From positions 5,110,001-5,174,000 of the forward strand of contig CP107851.1 of NCBI GenBank assembly GCA_036013505.1: DNA of 64,000 bases, written 5' to 3'. The stretch comes from Streptomyces sp. NBC_00510. Its GTDB lineage: Bacteria; Actinomycetota; Actinomycetes; Streptomycetales; Streptomycetaceae. The position numbers and the translations under genes are program-made. Below are positions 32,928-43,910 of this stretch, piece by piece; position 1 is the stretch's first letter, and every line of letters starts with the position of its first letter. The notes below the pieces were generated by a model. That model saw only the letters and a program-made list of their open reading frames with translations. It was not told the origin of the DNA and searched no databases.

Positions 32928-34112
32928 TCACAGCCAGCCGCGCCGTTTGAAGACCAGGTAGAGGCTGACGCACACCACGCCCATGAGCAGGATCGCGAAG
33001 GGGTACCCGAGCAGCCAGTGCAGCTCGGGCATGTGGTCGAAGTTCATGCCGTAGATGGTGCCGACGAGCGTGGGCGCGAAGAGGATGGCGGCCCAGGCGG
33101 AGATCTTCTTGATCTCCTCGTTCTGCTCGAAGCCGGCCTCCGCCAGCGCCCGCATCTCGGCGTTCTGCTGCTGCGCGACCAGGGTCGCGTTGAGGGTGAG
33201 CAGGTCCCCGAGCGCCTGCCGGAAGCCGTCCACGCGCTCGATGGTGTGCGTGACGTGGTCGGCGACGTCGCGCAGGTAGCGCTGGAGTTCCTCGTCCGTC
33301 CCGTACTTCACGAAGCCCGCCTGCAGGCCGTCCAGCATCGGGATGAGCGGGCGGGTGGCGCGCTGGAACTCCAGCACCTCCTGGGAGAGCTCGTAGATCC
33401 GGCGGGAGACCTGGGGGTCGCCGCCGAAGACCTGGATCTCGCTCTCCTCCATGTCCTTCTCGACCCCCGCGACGACCGGTGCGTAGCCGTCGACGACCGT
33501 GTCGAGTATCGCGTAGAGCACCGCCTCCGCCCCGAGCGTCAGCAGCTCGGGGTTGCTCTCCATGCGGCGCCGTACGGCGGACAGGTCGGGAGCCGCACCG
33601 TGGCGGACGGTCAGGACGAAGCCGGGGCCCACGAAGATGTGCAGCTCGGCGAAGTCGACCTCCTCCGGGGCGTCCAGGTAGCGGGCGGCGCGGAGCACGA
33701 CGAAGAGGGTCTCCCCGTACCGCTCCAGCTTGGGGCGCTGGTGGGCCTGGATGGCGTCCTCCAGGGCCAGCGGGTGCAGGTCGAACTCCTTCGCCAGCGA
33801 GACCAGCTCGGCCTCGCTCGGCCGGTAGAGCCCGATCCAGGCCATCGCGCCGGGCTCGGCGCGCAGCTGCGTGTACGCCTCGGCGAGCGAGGAGGGCGTC
33901 GCGATGCGCCGGCCGTCCCGGTACAGGGCCGCGTCCATCACGCTGCTCACGGCGACGGCCGCGGGGCCCGCGATCCGCGGCTCCAGGGGGCCCTCCCCCT
34001 CGTCGGCCGGCGAGGGGGAGGGCTGGGCGGGACGGGCCGACCTGGCCGTCCTGGCCCTCTCCTTCGCCGAGTTCCTCAGTGCGCGCAGGGCACGCAGTCG
34101 ACGCCCGGACAC
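32928..34112 (-). CDS. corA: CorA-type magnesium/cobalt channel
   Basis: 394-residue CorA family ion channel. A long cytoplasmic part (about 60-320) with extended helices precedes two C-terminal membrane helices; the first ends in the signature YGMNFDHMPEL (about 342-352) and the second is FAILLMGVVCVSLYLVF, followed by KRRGW. The basic, Arg-rich N-terminus is common in actinobacteria. GTG 34112 was chosen because AGAGGGGG lies about nine bases upstream; GTG 34121 is an alternative. Substrate is most likely Mg2+. Confidence 0.92.
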   Translation of the reverse strand: MSGRRLRALRALRNSAKERARTARSARPAQPSPSPADEGEGPLEPRIAGPAAVAVSSVMDAALYRDGRRIATPSSLAEAYTQLRAEPGAMAWIGLYRPSEAELVSLAKEFDLHPLALEDAIQAHQRPKLERYGETLFVVLRAARYLDAPEEVDFAELHIFVGPGFVLTVRHGAAPDLSAVRRRMESNPELLTLGAEAVLYAILDTVVDGYAPVVAGVEKDMEESEIQVFGGDPQVSRRIYELSQEVLEFQRATRPLIPMLDGLQAGFVKYGTDEELQRYLRDVADHVTHTIERVDGFRQALGDLLTLNATLVAQQQNAEMRALAEAGFEQNEEIKKISAWAAILFAPTLVGTIYGMNFDHMPELHWLLGYPFAILLMGVVCVSLYLVFKRRGWL

Positions 34113-34210
34113 CGGCAGCACCCCCTCTTTCGGGCCTTCCGAGCAGGGTAGCCCGAGCCCGCCGGGGAAACGGCCGCACCGCGCACCCGGTACCCGGCGC
34201 CGCCGCGGGG

Positions 34211-34963
34211 TCAGGCGTCCCGGCCCCGGTCCTGATCCCCGCTGCCGCGCCCGTACGCGTCCAGGATCCGGCCGATCGTGCGCTCGAACCAGGCGTCCAT
34301 GTCGACCGCCGGGCCCGCGTTCGCCAGCGCCGCGGCCAGGCGCGGGTACGCGCCCCCGCCGACCCGGTCCGTCAGGTACGCCAGGCGCGCGGCCTGTTCC
34401 TCCAGCGGCGTCCACGGCAGGGCCCGGCTGCGCTCCTGGGTGGCCACCTCGTTGCCCACGTACGTCATGACGGTGCCGTGGACCATCGCGAGCAGCTCCA
34501 TCTTGGTGGCGTCGTCCTCGTCCAGGCCCTCCAGGGCGGCGAGGCAGTGCTCCAGGTAGCGCAGGCCGTTGGGGCTGAAGCCGTGGACGGAGGTGTACAG
34601 CCGCGGCACCCAGGGGTGGCGGCGCAGCAGGTCACGGCTGGCCCGGGCCAGGGCCATCAGGTCCGCGCGCCAGTCGCCGGAGGGTTCCTCGGGGAGTTCG
34701 TACTCGCCGGTGACGGCGTCGACCATCAACTCGTGCAGGTCCTCCTTGCGGGGCACGTAGTTGTAGAGCGACATCGTGCCCGCGCCGACCTCGGCCGCCA
34801 CGCGCCGCATCGACACCGCGTCGATGCCCTCGGCGTCGGCGATCCGCACCGCGGCCGCGGCGATCTCGGCGCGGCTGTGGGCGGGCCTCGGGCCCCTGGC
34901 CGCCCGTTCCGGGCGGGTCCAGATCACCTCGGGGGCGGCGGGTCGCCCGGTGCTGGCTGGCAT
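34211..34963 (-). CDS. TetR-family regulator (TetR_C-type)
   Basis: 250-residue regulator. Helix-turn-helix: IAAAAVRIADAEGIDAVSMRRVAAEVGAGTMSLYNYV (about 33-70), the MSLYNYV ending being typical for TetR_C class proteins that control exporters. The C-terminal ligand domain is helical, with WVPRLYTS and GTVMTYVGNEVATQE segments. It is divergent from an ABC exporter operon with two matching operator-like repeats in and after the 64-bp gap, so repression of both itself and the exporter is expected. ATG 34963 is the start. Confidence 0.92.
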   Translation of the reverse strand: MPASTGRPAAPEVIWTRPERAARGPRPAHSRAEIAAAAVRIADAEGIDAVSMRRVAAEVGAGTMSLYNYVPRKEDLHELMVDAVTGEYELPEEPSGDWRADLMALARASRDLLRRHPWVPRLYTSVHGFSPNGLRYLEHCLAALEGLDEDDATKMELLAMVHGTVMTYVGNEVATQERSRALPWTPLEEQAARLAYLTDRVGGGAYPRLAAALANAGPAVDMDAWFERTIGRILDAYGRGSGDQDRGRDA

Positions 34964-34993
34964 CGATCATCACCTCGTCCACCATGGTAGTTA

Positions 34994-35027
34994 CGTACGG
35001 CGTACGGAGTGGGGTATGGTGCCGTAC

Positions 35028-35049
<22 letters not shown>
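34994..35049. promoter_or_regulatory. Twin TetR operators over the exporter promoter
   Basis: TTACGTACGGCGTACGGAG (34991-35009) and CTACGTACGCTGTACTCAG (35035-35053) share TACGTACG-N2-GTAC, and each contains GTAC-N3-GTAC symmetry. Repeat distance is 44 bp, four helical turns. The first contains the -35 position of a promoter whose TATGGT -10 (35015-35020) lies 7 bases before the exporter ATG; the second lies inside the first codons. Binding by the adjacent TetR protein is inferred. Confidence 0.6.
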
Positions 35050-36013
<964 letters not shown>

Positions 36014-36017
<4 letters not shown>

Positions 36018-36835
36018 CCGCGCTCGCGCGACGAGGGGACGGCGGTGCCCTGGCCGACGGGCTGGCGATGCTCGGCCGCCATCTGCTGCGGGTGCGCCGG
36101 GCCCCCGGGCTGTTCGTCCTCACCCAGGCGATGCCGCTGATCCTGCTGCTCTTCTTCGGCTACGTCTTCGGCAGTGCGCTCACCCTCCCCGGGGACGCCG
36201 GGTACCGCTCCTACCTCCTGCCGGGACTGTTCACCGCCGTCGCCGCCGGCGGGCTGATGACCGGCATGATGCAGGCCGCGCAGGACGCGCAGCGGGGGGT
36301 CGCCGACCGCTTCCGCACCCTGCCGATGAGCCGGGCCGCGGTGCCGCTCGGCCAGGCGGCCGCCGATGCACTGGTCACCGCCGCCGGGCTGGTGCCGCTG
36401 GCCCTGGTGGGGTGGGCGGTGGGCTGGCGCGTCGAGACGGGCGCGGGTCAGGTGCTCGGCGCGTACGGCCTGCTGCTGCTCTTCCGCTTCGCCACCTGCT
36501 GGGCCGGGATCCATCTCGGGCTGCTGCTGCGCGACGAGGAGGCGGCGGCGCAGCTCGGCAGCGCCACCTTCGTGCTGCAACTGGTCTCCGGCGCCTACGT
36601 TCCCACCTCCGGTATGACGGGCTGGCTGCGCGCCGTCGCCGAGTGGAATCCGCTCAGCGCCGTGGCCGCCGCCTGCCGCGGGCTCTTCGGCGGACCGGCC
36701 GCCCGGATCGCCGACGCCCCGGGGGCGGCGTGGCCCATGGCCCATCCGCTCGCGGCGTCGGTGGGCTGGTCGCTGGCACTGCTCGCGGTCTTCGTCCCCC
36801 TGGCGATACGGCGGTACGCACGCGGGGGGCGCTGA
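36014..36835 (+). CDS. ABC-2 type exporter permease, DrrB-like
   Basis: 273-residue membrane partner of the preceding ATPase. Six hydrophobic segments: around 34-54 (FVLTQAMPLILLLFFGYVFG), 70-90, 115-140, 150-175, 185-205 and 245-262. The ABC-2 segment ADRFRTLPMSRAAVPLGQ between helices 2 and 3 is characteristic. The four-base ATGA overlap with the ATPase gene indicates coupled translation and a fixed subunit ratio. Confidence 0.92.
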
Positions 36836-36894
36836 CCGGGGCCGACGAGTAATCTGATTCGCGGGGGACACGGGGGCGTACTCCGGAGGTCTTG

Positions 36895-37074
36895 ATGGAC
36901 GTCCCGGTGCTCTTCGGCCGGTCTCTCCCCGCACCGCCCGTTCCCGCGGGGGCCGCCGCGCGCCCCGAGGACCCGTCCCCGCCGGGCGCGCTCCTGTGGC
37001 CGTCCACCCTCCCTTCCCGTTCCGGCCACGAGCCCGGATGGGCAGCGGACGGCACGCTCTCCTTCTTCCCGTGA
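36895..37074 (+). CDS. Possible small Pro-rich protein
   Basis: A 59-codon frame with ATG 36895, preceded by GGAGG at five bases and with about 90% G/C in third positions, so it looks translatable. The product (MDVPVLFGRSLPAPPVPAG...LSFFP) has no recognisable domain, signal peptide or helix. It lies in the 323-bp gap between the exporter permease and the large SpoIIE gene; the remainder of that gap shows no other feature. It may equally be a chance frame. Confidence 0.3.
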   Translation: MDVPVLFGRSLPAPPVPAGAAARPEDPSPPGALLWPSTLPSRSGHEPGWAADGTLSFFP

Positions 37075-37158
37075 CGCCGTGAGCGGCGTTCGCCGAGTGG
37101 GAAGAACAAGAACGGTGAGCGGAGCGTAACGTTGCGGGCGGATACGGAGTGGCTGGCC

Positions 37159-39699
37159 ATGGGGACTCCCGAGGAACGCGTGGACGCGGGCGTGGCGGAC
37201 GCCGTCACGTTGCTGCTCGACGCCGAGGGGCGGCTGCTGAGCTGGCCGCCCGCCGCCGAGCGGCTGCTCGGCCGGCGGGCCGCGGACGTCATCGACACCC
37301 CCGCGGTGGATCTGCTCGCCCCGGAGGACGCGGCGCGGCCGCCGGAGATCGCCGAGCGCTGCCGCACCGAGGGCGGCTGGACGGGTGTGCTGCGGCTCCG
37401 CCGTGACGACGGCATGAGGGTCACGCTGGGCGTACGGGTGGCCGGGCTCCCGGAGGGGATCGGCGGCACGTCCGTCCGCTGGATGGTCCTGGCGGCGGAG
37501 TCCCGCAGCACCGCCCGCTCCGTGGCGTCCGGGATGACCCCGGCGATGCTGGAACGGATCGTGGGCCAGACGCCGATCGGGCTGGCCGTGGTCGACACCG
37601 AACTGCGCTGCGTGTGGTCGAACGCGGCACTGGAGCGCTTCGGGGGCGGCCCCTCCCAGGAGCGGCTGGGGCGCCGGCTCGGGGAGATCCAGCCGGGCCT
37701 GAACGCCACGGTCCTGGAGGCGCAGATGCGGCAGGTCCTGGAGACGGGCGTGCCGGTGATCGACTACGAGCACGTCGGGCGGTTCCGCACCGATCCACGC
37801 CGTGAGAAGGCGCATTCGATGTCCTTCGTGCGGCTGGAGGACGAGCGTGGCGTCCCGGTAGGCGTCTGCTACTCCGTGGTCGACATCAGCGACCGCTGGC
37901 GGGCCCGGCAGCGGCTGTCGCTGCTGGACCGGGCCAGCGAGCACATCGGCCGCACCCTGGACGTGATGCACACCGCGCAGGACCTGGCGGACGTGGTCGT
38001 GCCCGACCTCGCCGACTACGTCGCCGTGGAGTTGCTGGAGTCGGTCATCAAGGGCGCGGAGCCGCAGCCCGGCCCGCTGGGGGACGCCGTCACCGTGCCG
38101 CTGCGCCGCGCCGGGATGCGGGCGGCGCGGCAGGGCGAGCCCGAGCCGGCGTTCGGCATCGGGGCGCTCTCCGCCTACCTGGAGGACACCCCGCCCATCC
38201 GGTGCCTGACCGACGGCACCTCCTGGCTCAGCTCCCGGCTGGACCCGCTGGAGCTGGAGTGGGCCGCAGGACCCGCCGGCGGCCGCGCGCTCCACTTCGG
38301 CGAACTCGGGCTCCACACGGCGATGGTGGTGCCGATCCGCGCCCGCGGGGTCACCCTCGGCGTGACCCTCTTCTTCCGGGTGCGCCGTGCCGACCCCTTC
38401 GACGGGGAGGACCTGCGCCTGGCCGAGGAGGTGGTGGCCAGGGCCGCGGTCTGCCTGGACAACGCGCGCCGCTACACCCGCGAGCGGGACGCCGCCCTCG
38501 TGCTGCAGCGCAGCCTGCTGCCGCACACCTTCCCGCCGCAGGAGGCGGTGGAGGTCGCCACCTACTACCGCCCGGCCGACGAGCTGTCGGGCGTGGGCGG
38601 CGACTGGTTCGACGTCATCCCGCTGTCCGGGGCCCGGGTCGCGCTCGTGGTGGGCGAGGTGGTGGGCCACGGCATCGAGGCGGCCGCGACGATGGGCCAG
38701 TTGCGCACGGCGGTACGGACCCTGGCCGACCTCGACCTGCCACCCGAGGAACTGCTGGCGCACCTGGACGACCTGGTCGTCCAGGTCTCCCGGGAGGCCG
38801 GGGAGTCCGCGACCGTCGGGGTGGGCGGCAGCGCGCTCGGGTCGAGCTGCCTGTACGTGACGTACGACCCGGTCAGCAGGCACTGCGTCATGGCCAGCGC
38901 CGGGCACCTTCCGCCGGCCGTGCTCCGGCCCGCCGGCGAGCGGTGCGGGGCCGAGGGCGGGGAGGCCGTCCGCTTCCTCCAGCTGCCCATCGGGCCCGCG
39001 TTGGGTCTGGGCGGACTGCCCTTCGAGGCAGCCGAGTTGACGATGGAGGAGGGCAGCGTCCTCGCGCTGTACACGGACGGCCTGGTCGCGCCGGCGGACG
39101 GCGCGGGCGACGTGCCGGACAGCGGGCGGAGCCGGCTGCGGGCCGCCATGGAGGCCGAGGACCTGCCGCTGGACGCGTTGTGCCGCAGCGTCGTCGACGA
39201 ACTGGCCCCCGCCCGCCCGCACGACGACGTGGCGCTGCTGCTGGCCAGGACCCGCTGTCTGGACATCGGCCGGGTCGCCTCCTGGGACCTGCCCACCGAC
39301 CCCGCGGTCGTGGGCCGGGCCCGCGAGCTGTCCACCCGGCAGCTGGAGGACTGGGGCCTGGGCGACCTCACCTTCACCACCGAACTGGTCGTCAGCGAGC
39401 TGGTCACCAACGCGATCCGGCACGGCTCCGGTCCGATCCGCCTGCGGCTGATCCTGGAGCGGGCGCTGACCTGCGAGGTCTCCGACGCCAGCAGCACCTC
39501 CCCGCACCTGCGGCACCCCCGCACCACCGACGAGGGCGGTCGCGGGCTGTTCCTGATCTCGCAGTTCGCCCAGCGGTGGGGCACCCGTTACACCGACGAC
39601 GGGAAGATCATCTGGGCCGAGCAGTTCCTCGACGGGCACGGCCCCGACGTCGGCATCGACATCGGCATCGACACGGTCACCGTGCGCGAACCGGCCTGA
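37159..39699 (+). CDS. PAS-PAS-GAF-SpoIIE phosphatase-HATPase signalling protein
   Basis: 846 residues, the largest regulator in the window. Order: PAS 1 (about 10-110), PAS 2 (about 130-250, QTPIGLAVVDTELRCVWSNAALERF), GAF (about 260-440), SpoIIE PP2C phosphatase (about 455-690; ELSGVGGDWFDVIPLSGARVALVVGEVVGHG and HDDVALLLAR), and RsbW-type ATPase (about 700-840; LVVSELVTNAIRHG, GGRGLFLISQFAQRWG). In the first metal motif the usual GDVxGHG reads GEVVGHG, so one metal Asp is Glu; activity may be altered. ATG 37159 follows a GGAG; an upstream TTG at 37132 is possible. The C-terminal IDIGIDTVT tail is an odd short repeat. Confidence 0.9.
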   Translation: MGTPEERVDAGVADAVTLLLDAEGRLLSWPPAAERLLGRRAADVIDTPAVDLLAPEDAARPPEIAERCRTEGGWTGVLRLRRDDGMRVTLGVRVAGLPEGIGGTSVRWMVLAAESRSTARSVASGMTPAMLERIVGQTPIGLAVVDTELRCVWSNAALERFGGGPSQERLGRRLGEIQPGLNATVLEAQMRQVLETGVPVIDYEHVGRFRTDPRREKAHSMSFVRLEDERGVPVGVCYSVVDISDRWRARQRLSLLDRASEHIGRTLDVMHTAQDLADVVVPDLADYVAVELLESVIKGAEPQPGPLGDAVTVPLRRAGMRAARQGEPEPAFGIGALSAYLEDTPPIRCLTDGTSWLSSRLDPLELEWAAGPAGGRALHFGELGLHTAMVVPIRARGVTLGVTLFFRVRRADPFDGEDLRLAEEVVARAAVCLDNARRYTRERDAALVLQRSLLPHTFPPQEAVEVATYYRPADELSGVGGDWFDVIPLSGARVALVVGEVVGHGIEAAATMGQLRTAVRTLADLDLPPEELLAHLDDLVVQVSREAGESATVGVGGSALGSSCLYVTYDPVSRHCVMASAGHLPPAVLRPAGERCGAEGGEAVRFLQLPIGPALGLGGLPFEAAELTMEEGSVLALYTDGLVAPADGAGDVPDSGRSRLRAAMEAEDLPLDALCRSVVDELAPARPHDDVALLLARTRCLDIGRVASWDLPTDPAVVGRARELSTRQLEDWGLGDLTFTTELVVSELVTNAIRHGSGPIRLRLILERALTCEVSDASSTSPHLRHPRTTDEGGRGLFLISQFAQRWGTRYTDDGKIIWAEQFLDGHGPDVGIDIGIDTVTVREPA

Positions 39700-39788
39700 C
39701 ACCGGACGCCCCCCCGCGCGCTCCTTCGTTCACCTGTACGCCTCGGCGAGGTCGCCGGGGCGTCGTGCTCCAGGTTGAGGGGTCGAGA

Positions 39789-39831
39789 TGGTCCAGACCT
39801 ATTGACCACCTGGTCCAGACCTTTCTACTCT
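39789..39831 (+). promoter_or_regulatory. Chitinase promoter with twin TGGTCCAGACCT elements
   Basis: Direct repeats TGGTCCAGACCT at 39789-39800 and 39811-39822 (22 bp apart) surround the -35 TTGACC (39802-39807); the -10 TACTCT (39826-39831) follows after 18 bp. This is the known arrangement of Streptomyces chitinase promoters. The elements also fit the DasR consensus (ACTGGTCTAGACCACT), so repression by DasR relieved by glucosamine-6-phosphate is expected. Confidence 0.85.
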
Positions 39832-39920
39832 GCCAGGGAACTGTGGTGGGCATGACATGGAGTCAACCGCCCACCAGGCGGCACTGGTTTCCCCGTCGGC
39901 CCCCACTCGAGGAGCACCCC

Positions 39921-41573
<1,653 letters not shown>

Positions 41574-41593
41574 TCCTCAGGAGCCGGGCCGTA

Positions 41594-41633
41594 CGGGCCG
41601 GAGGGGCGGAATCGTGACCGCTCCTCCGGCCCG
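41594..41633. terminator. Bidirectional hairpin terminator
   Basis: 16-bp stem (41594-41609 with 41618-41633; CGGGCCGGAGGGGCGG / CCGCTCCTCCGGCCCG, one G-T pair) between the converging chitinase and sigma-like CBM genes. Confidence 0.8.
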
Positions 41634-41659
41634 GTCGCGTCGGGGCGGGGCGGCGTGCG

Positions 41660-43129
41660 TCAGCCGGTGGCGCAGGACGCGCCGTCGAGGGTGAAGCCGG
41701 TGGGCGGGGCGGAGACGCCGGGCCGGGTGCCGACCAGCCCGAAGCTGACCGAACCGCCCGCCCGCACCGACCGGTTGTAGCCCTTGGCCCGGGCGGTGAC
41801 CGATCCATCGCGCTGGGCGAAGTCGGCGTCCCACATCTGCGTGACGCGCCGGCCGTCGGAGTACCTCCAGCCGACCCTCCAGTCGTCGAGGTCCTTGCGG
41901 GTCGTCAGGGTGACCGTGGCCTGGAAGCCGTCGTACCACTGCTCGTTCACCTCGTAGGTGATCGTGCAGGACGGCGCCGGTTTCACCGGGGCGTCGTGCG
42001 CGGGCGGCGCGGCGGAGGACGGTGCGCGATCGGCGGCGGGGATGGTGTGCTCGGCGGCGGAGGGCCCGATCTCCTCGGGGAACGGCGCGCTCTCGGCGGG
42101 CTCCGGTGCTCCGGAGGCGCCCGGCGACGGCAGCGGGGGGAAGCCGGAACCGTCCGGGGCGGTGCCGTCCTTGCCGCCCTGGGCCGTCGGAAGGGCCTGG
42201 GCGGACCGGGGGGCGGAGTCGTCGGTGGTGACCAGGGCCGTCAGGCAGATCACGGCGGCCAGCACCGCGACCGCCCCGGCCACGGCGGCCCTGCCCCCGG
42301 GGACGCGGGTCCTGGCCCGCGCGGCACGGGCGGCGCGCGCGGCCCGCCGCGACGGCGGGGCCGCGGCGGCGTCCCGGCCGGCGGTCCGGCGCCGGGCCTC
42401 CAGATAGGCGGGCCCCGCCCAGCCCAGCACCCCTTCGGCCAGTGCCTCGGGCAGTCCGCCGCCGAACGGGGTCAGGCACACGGCCGCCCGCGCGCACTCG
42501 GCGCACCCGCGCAGGTGCCGGCGCAGGTCCTCGGGTGCCGCCTCGACGGGCATCCGGGTGGCCGCGTCCAGCAGCCGGGCGTACCCCTGGCACTCGTCGG
42601 AGGGCGGTTCCTCCTGGTGGGCGCGGAGGCAGCGGTCGCGGAAGTCCTCGCGGGCCCGGTCGATCTCCCGCTCCACCGCGGTGACGTCGACGCCCAGCGC
42701 GTGTGCGGTCACGGCCGCGGGGCGGCATTCGACCTCGGTGGACCACAGCAGTGCCGCGTCCGGTTCCGTCATGGCGCGCAGTCCGCGCAGGGCCAGCGGT
42801 TCCGGGCGCGGTGCCCTGCCCCGGCGTGCGGCGCGTTCCGCGTTGAGCCAGATGCGGAACTCCGGCTGCAGGCTGTCGCCCTCGCCCCGGGCCTGCCAGG
42901 ACGCGGCGGTGTCCCGTACGGCGGTCAGCAGCAGCGGCAGGGGCGGCAGGCCCGGGCCGGGTGTGCCGTCCGCCGCGTCGGGTGTCAGGTCCAGGCCGCG
43001 GTCGAACGCGTCGGCGGCCAGCCGGCCGCCGTCCTCGGGGGAGAGCGAGCACAGCTGGGCGAAGCACAGCGCTTCCGCCCAGTACTCGGACAGCGGTACG
43101 GCCTCGGGGACCGGGGCTGGGGCAGTCAT
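41660..43129 (-). CDS. Membrane protein: sigma-like region, anti-sigma zinc finger, TM helix, extracellular CBM2
   Basis: 489 residues. N-terminal half is cytoplasmic: a degenerate sigma-70 region-4-like stretch (about 118-170, PDAALLWSTEVECRPAAV then GVDVTAVEREIDRAREDFR), followed by a textbook anti-sigma zinc motif C-x24-H-x3-C-x2-C (Cys near 180, HLRGCAEC near 205-212). After a basic Ala/Arg stretch a single membrane helix (about 280-300, AAVAGAVAVLAAVICLTALV) leads to a Pro/Ser/Ala-rich outside linker and a C-terminal CBM2-type cellulose-binding module (about 385-489, WYDGFQATVTL, WDADFAQRDGSV). This resembles the RsgI logic, anti-sigma inside and carbohydrate sensor outside. ATG 43129 is preferred over TTG 43144. 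Target sigma factor unknown. Confidence 0.82.
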   Translation of the reverse strand: MTAPAPVPEAVPLSEYWAEALCFAQLCSLSPEDGGRLAADAFDRGLDLTPDAADGTPGPGLPPLPLLLTAVRDTAASWQARGEGDSLQPEFRIWLNAERAARRGRAPRPEPLALRGLRAMTEPDAALLWSTEVECRPAAVTAHALGVDVTAVEREIDRAREDFRDRCLRAHQEEPPSDECQGYARLLDAATRMPVEAAPEDLRRHLRGCAECARAAVCLTPFGGGLPEALAEGVLGWAGPAYLEARRRTAGRDAAAAPPSRRAARAARAARARTRVPGGRAAVAGAVAVLAAVICLTALVTTDDSAPRSAQALPTAQGGKDGTAPDGSGFPPLPSPGASGAPEPAESAPFPEEIGPSAAEHTIPAADRAPSSAAPPAHDAPVKPAPSCTITYEVNEQWYDGFQATVTLTTRKDLDDWRVGWRYSDGRRVTQMWDADFAQRDGSVTARAKGYNRSVRAGGSVSFGLVGTRPGVSAPPTGFTLDGASCATG

Positions 43130-43300
43130 CGAGTGGTGAACCAACCCTTCGGCGTCGGGAAGGCGGTTGCGCCTGCGCCTGGTGGTGCGGGGAGCCTTTC
43201 ACGGTTTCCACACAAGTAGCAAGGCGCGACTTCGTTTGCCGAAGGGGTAGTTGGGGCGTGAGCGGTGATGTCCGCTTCTGCCCCCTCGTGAACGGCGGGA

Positions 43301-43831
43301 TCAGCCGTGGTGGACGAAGCGGGCGGCGACCGAGAGGGTCGCGGCGCCCTTGATCATGCCCATCCGGTTCCAGGTGAGGCCGAAGTCGGCCCGGTCGACG
43401 ACCGCATCGGCGGTGAGCACGACGGCGTCGGCGGAGGAGGACTCGACGCGCCCGGTGAGGGCGAGCGGGCGGGTGGTGCCGCGGACGGTCAGCTCGCCGT
43501 CGACGGAGAGGGCGCCGTCGGTGCCGGCGGTGACCCGGCGGGCGGTGTAGACGATCGCCGGGTGGGTCGCGACGTCGAGGAAGTCGGCGGAGTGCAGGTG
43601 GGTGTCGCGCTGCTTGTTGCCGGTGTCCAGGGAGGCGGCGTCCACGGTCAGGGTGCCCTGCCCGGTGCCGTCGGCCGCGAGTTCGCCCTCGCCGCCGACC
43701 TGGGTGAACGCGCCCTTCACGGTGGCCATGCCCCACATCGTCCGGTGCGTGAGCCGCACGGCCGAGCCCGCGGGGTCGAGGGCCCAGGAGCCCGTGTGCA
43801 GACCGGTGGGGGTGGTCGTCGAGTCGCTCAT
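43301..43831 (-). CDS. YceI family protein
   Basis: 176-residue lipocalin-like YceI barrel that binds isoprenoid-type lipids (polyprenyl chains) in the family. Typical segments: GSWALDPAGSAVRLTHRTMWGMATVKGAF, GEGELAADGTGQGTLTVDAASLDTGNKQRDTHLHSADFLDV, and VDRADFGLTWNRMG near the end. No signal peptide, so cytoplasmic here, as for other streptomycete YceI proteins. ATG 43831 follows AAGGGTG. Divergent from a marR gene whose product probably represses it. Confidence 0.9.
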   Translation of the reverse strand: MSDSTTTPTGLHTGSWALDPAGSAVRLTHRTMWGMATVKGAFTQVGGEGELAADGTGQGTLTVDAASLDTGNKQRDTHLHSADFLDVATHPAIVYTARRVTAGTDGALSVDGELTVRGTTRPLALTGRVESSSADAVVLTADAVVDRADFGLTWNRMGMIKGAATLSVAARFVHHG

Positions 43832-43847
43832 GGGGTGTCGCACCCTT

Positions 43848-43903
43848 CAATAGCTCGCCAGATATTAAGTAGCCAGTTAGACAATAGCTGGCGTTGGTAC
43901 CCT
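43848..43903. promoter_or_regulatory. yceI-marR divergent operator region
   Basis: CAATAGCT occurs twice, at 43848-43855 and 43882-43889, each followed by a Gly-Cys-rich tail (CGCCAG and GGCG). GCCAG (43872-43876) and CTGGC (43888-43892) form an inverted repeat around TTAGACAATAG. A TACCCT -10 at 43898-43903 stands 7 bases before the marR GTG. Binding by the local MarR protein is inferred. Confidence 0.45.
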
Positions 43904-43910
43904 GGGCAAT

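Noticed and set aside
36595-39702. A 1035-codon minus-strand frame opposite the large SpoIIE gene.
   Set aside because: Pure antisense shadow with His/Asp/Arg-rich composition and no domain.
43230-43244. CTTCG-TTTGC-CGAAG hairpin upstream of the sigma-like CBM gene, considered as an operator or attenuator.
   Set aside because: Arms are only five bases and no terminator or alternate structure is evident; kept as a minor observation.
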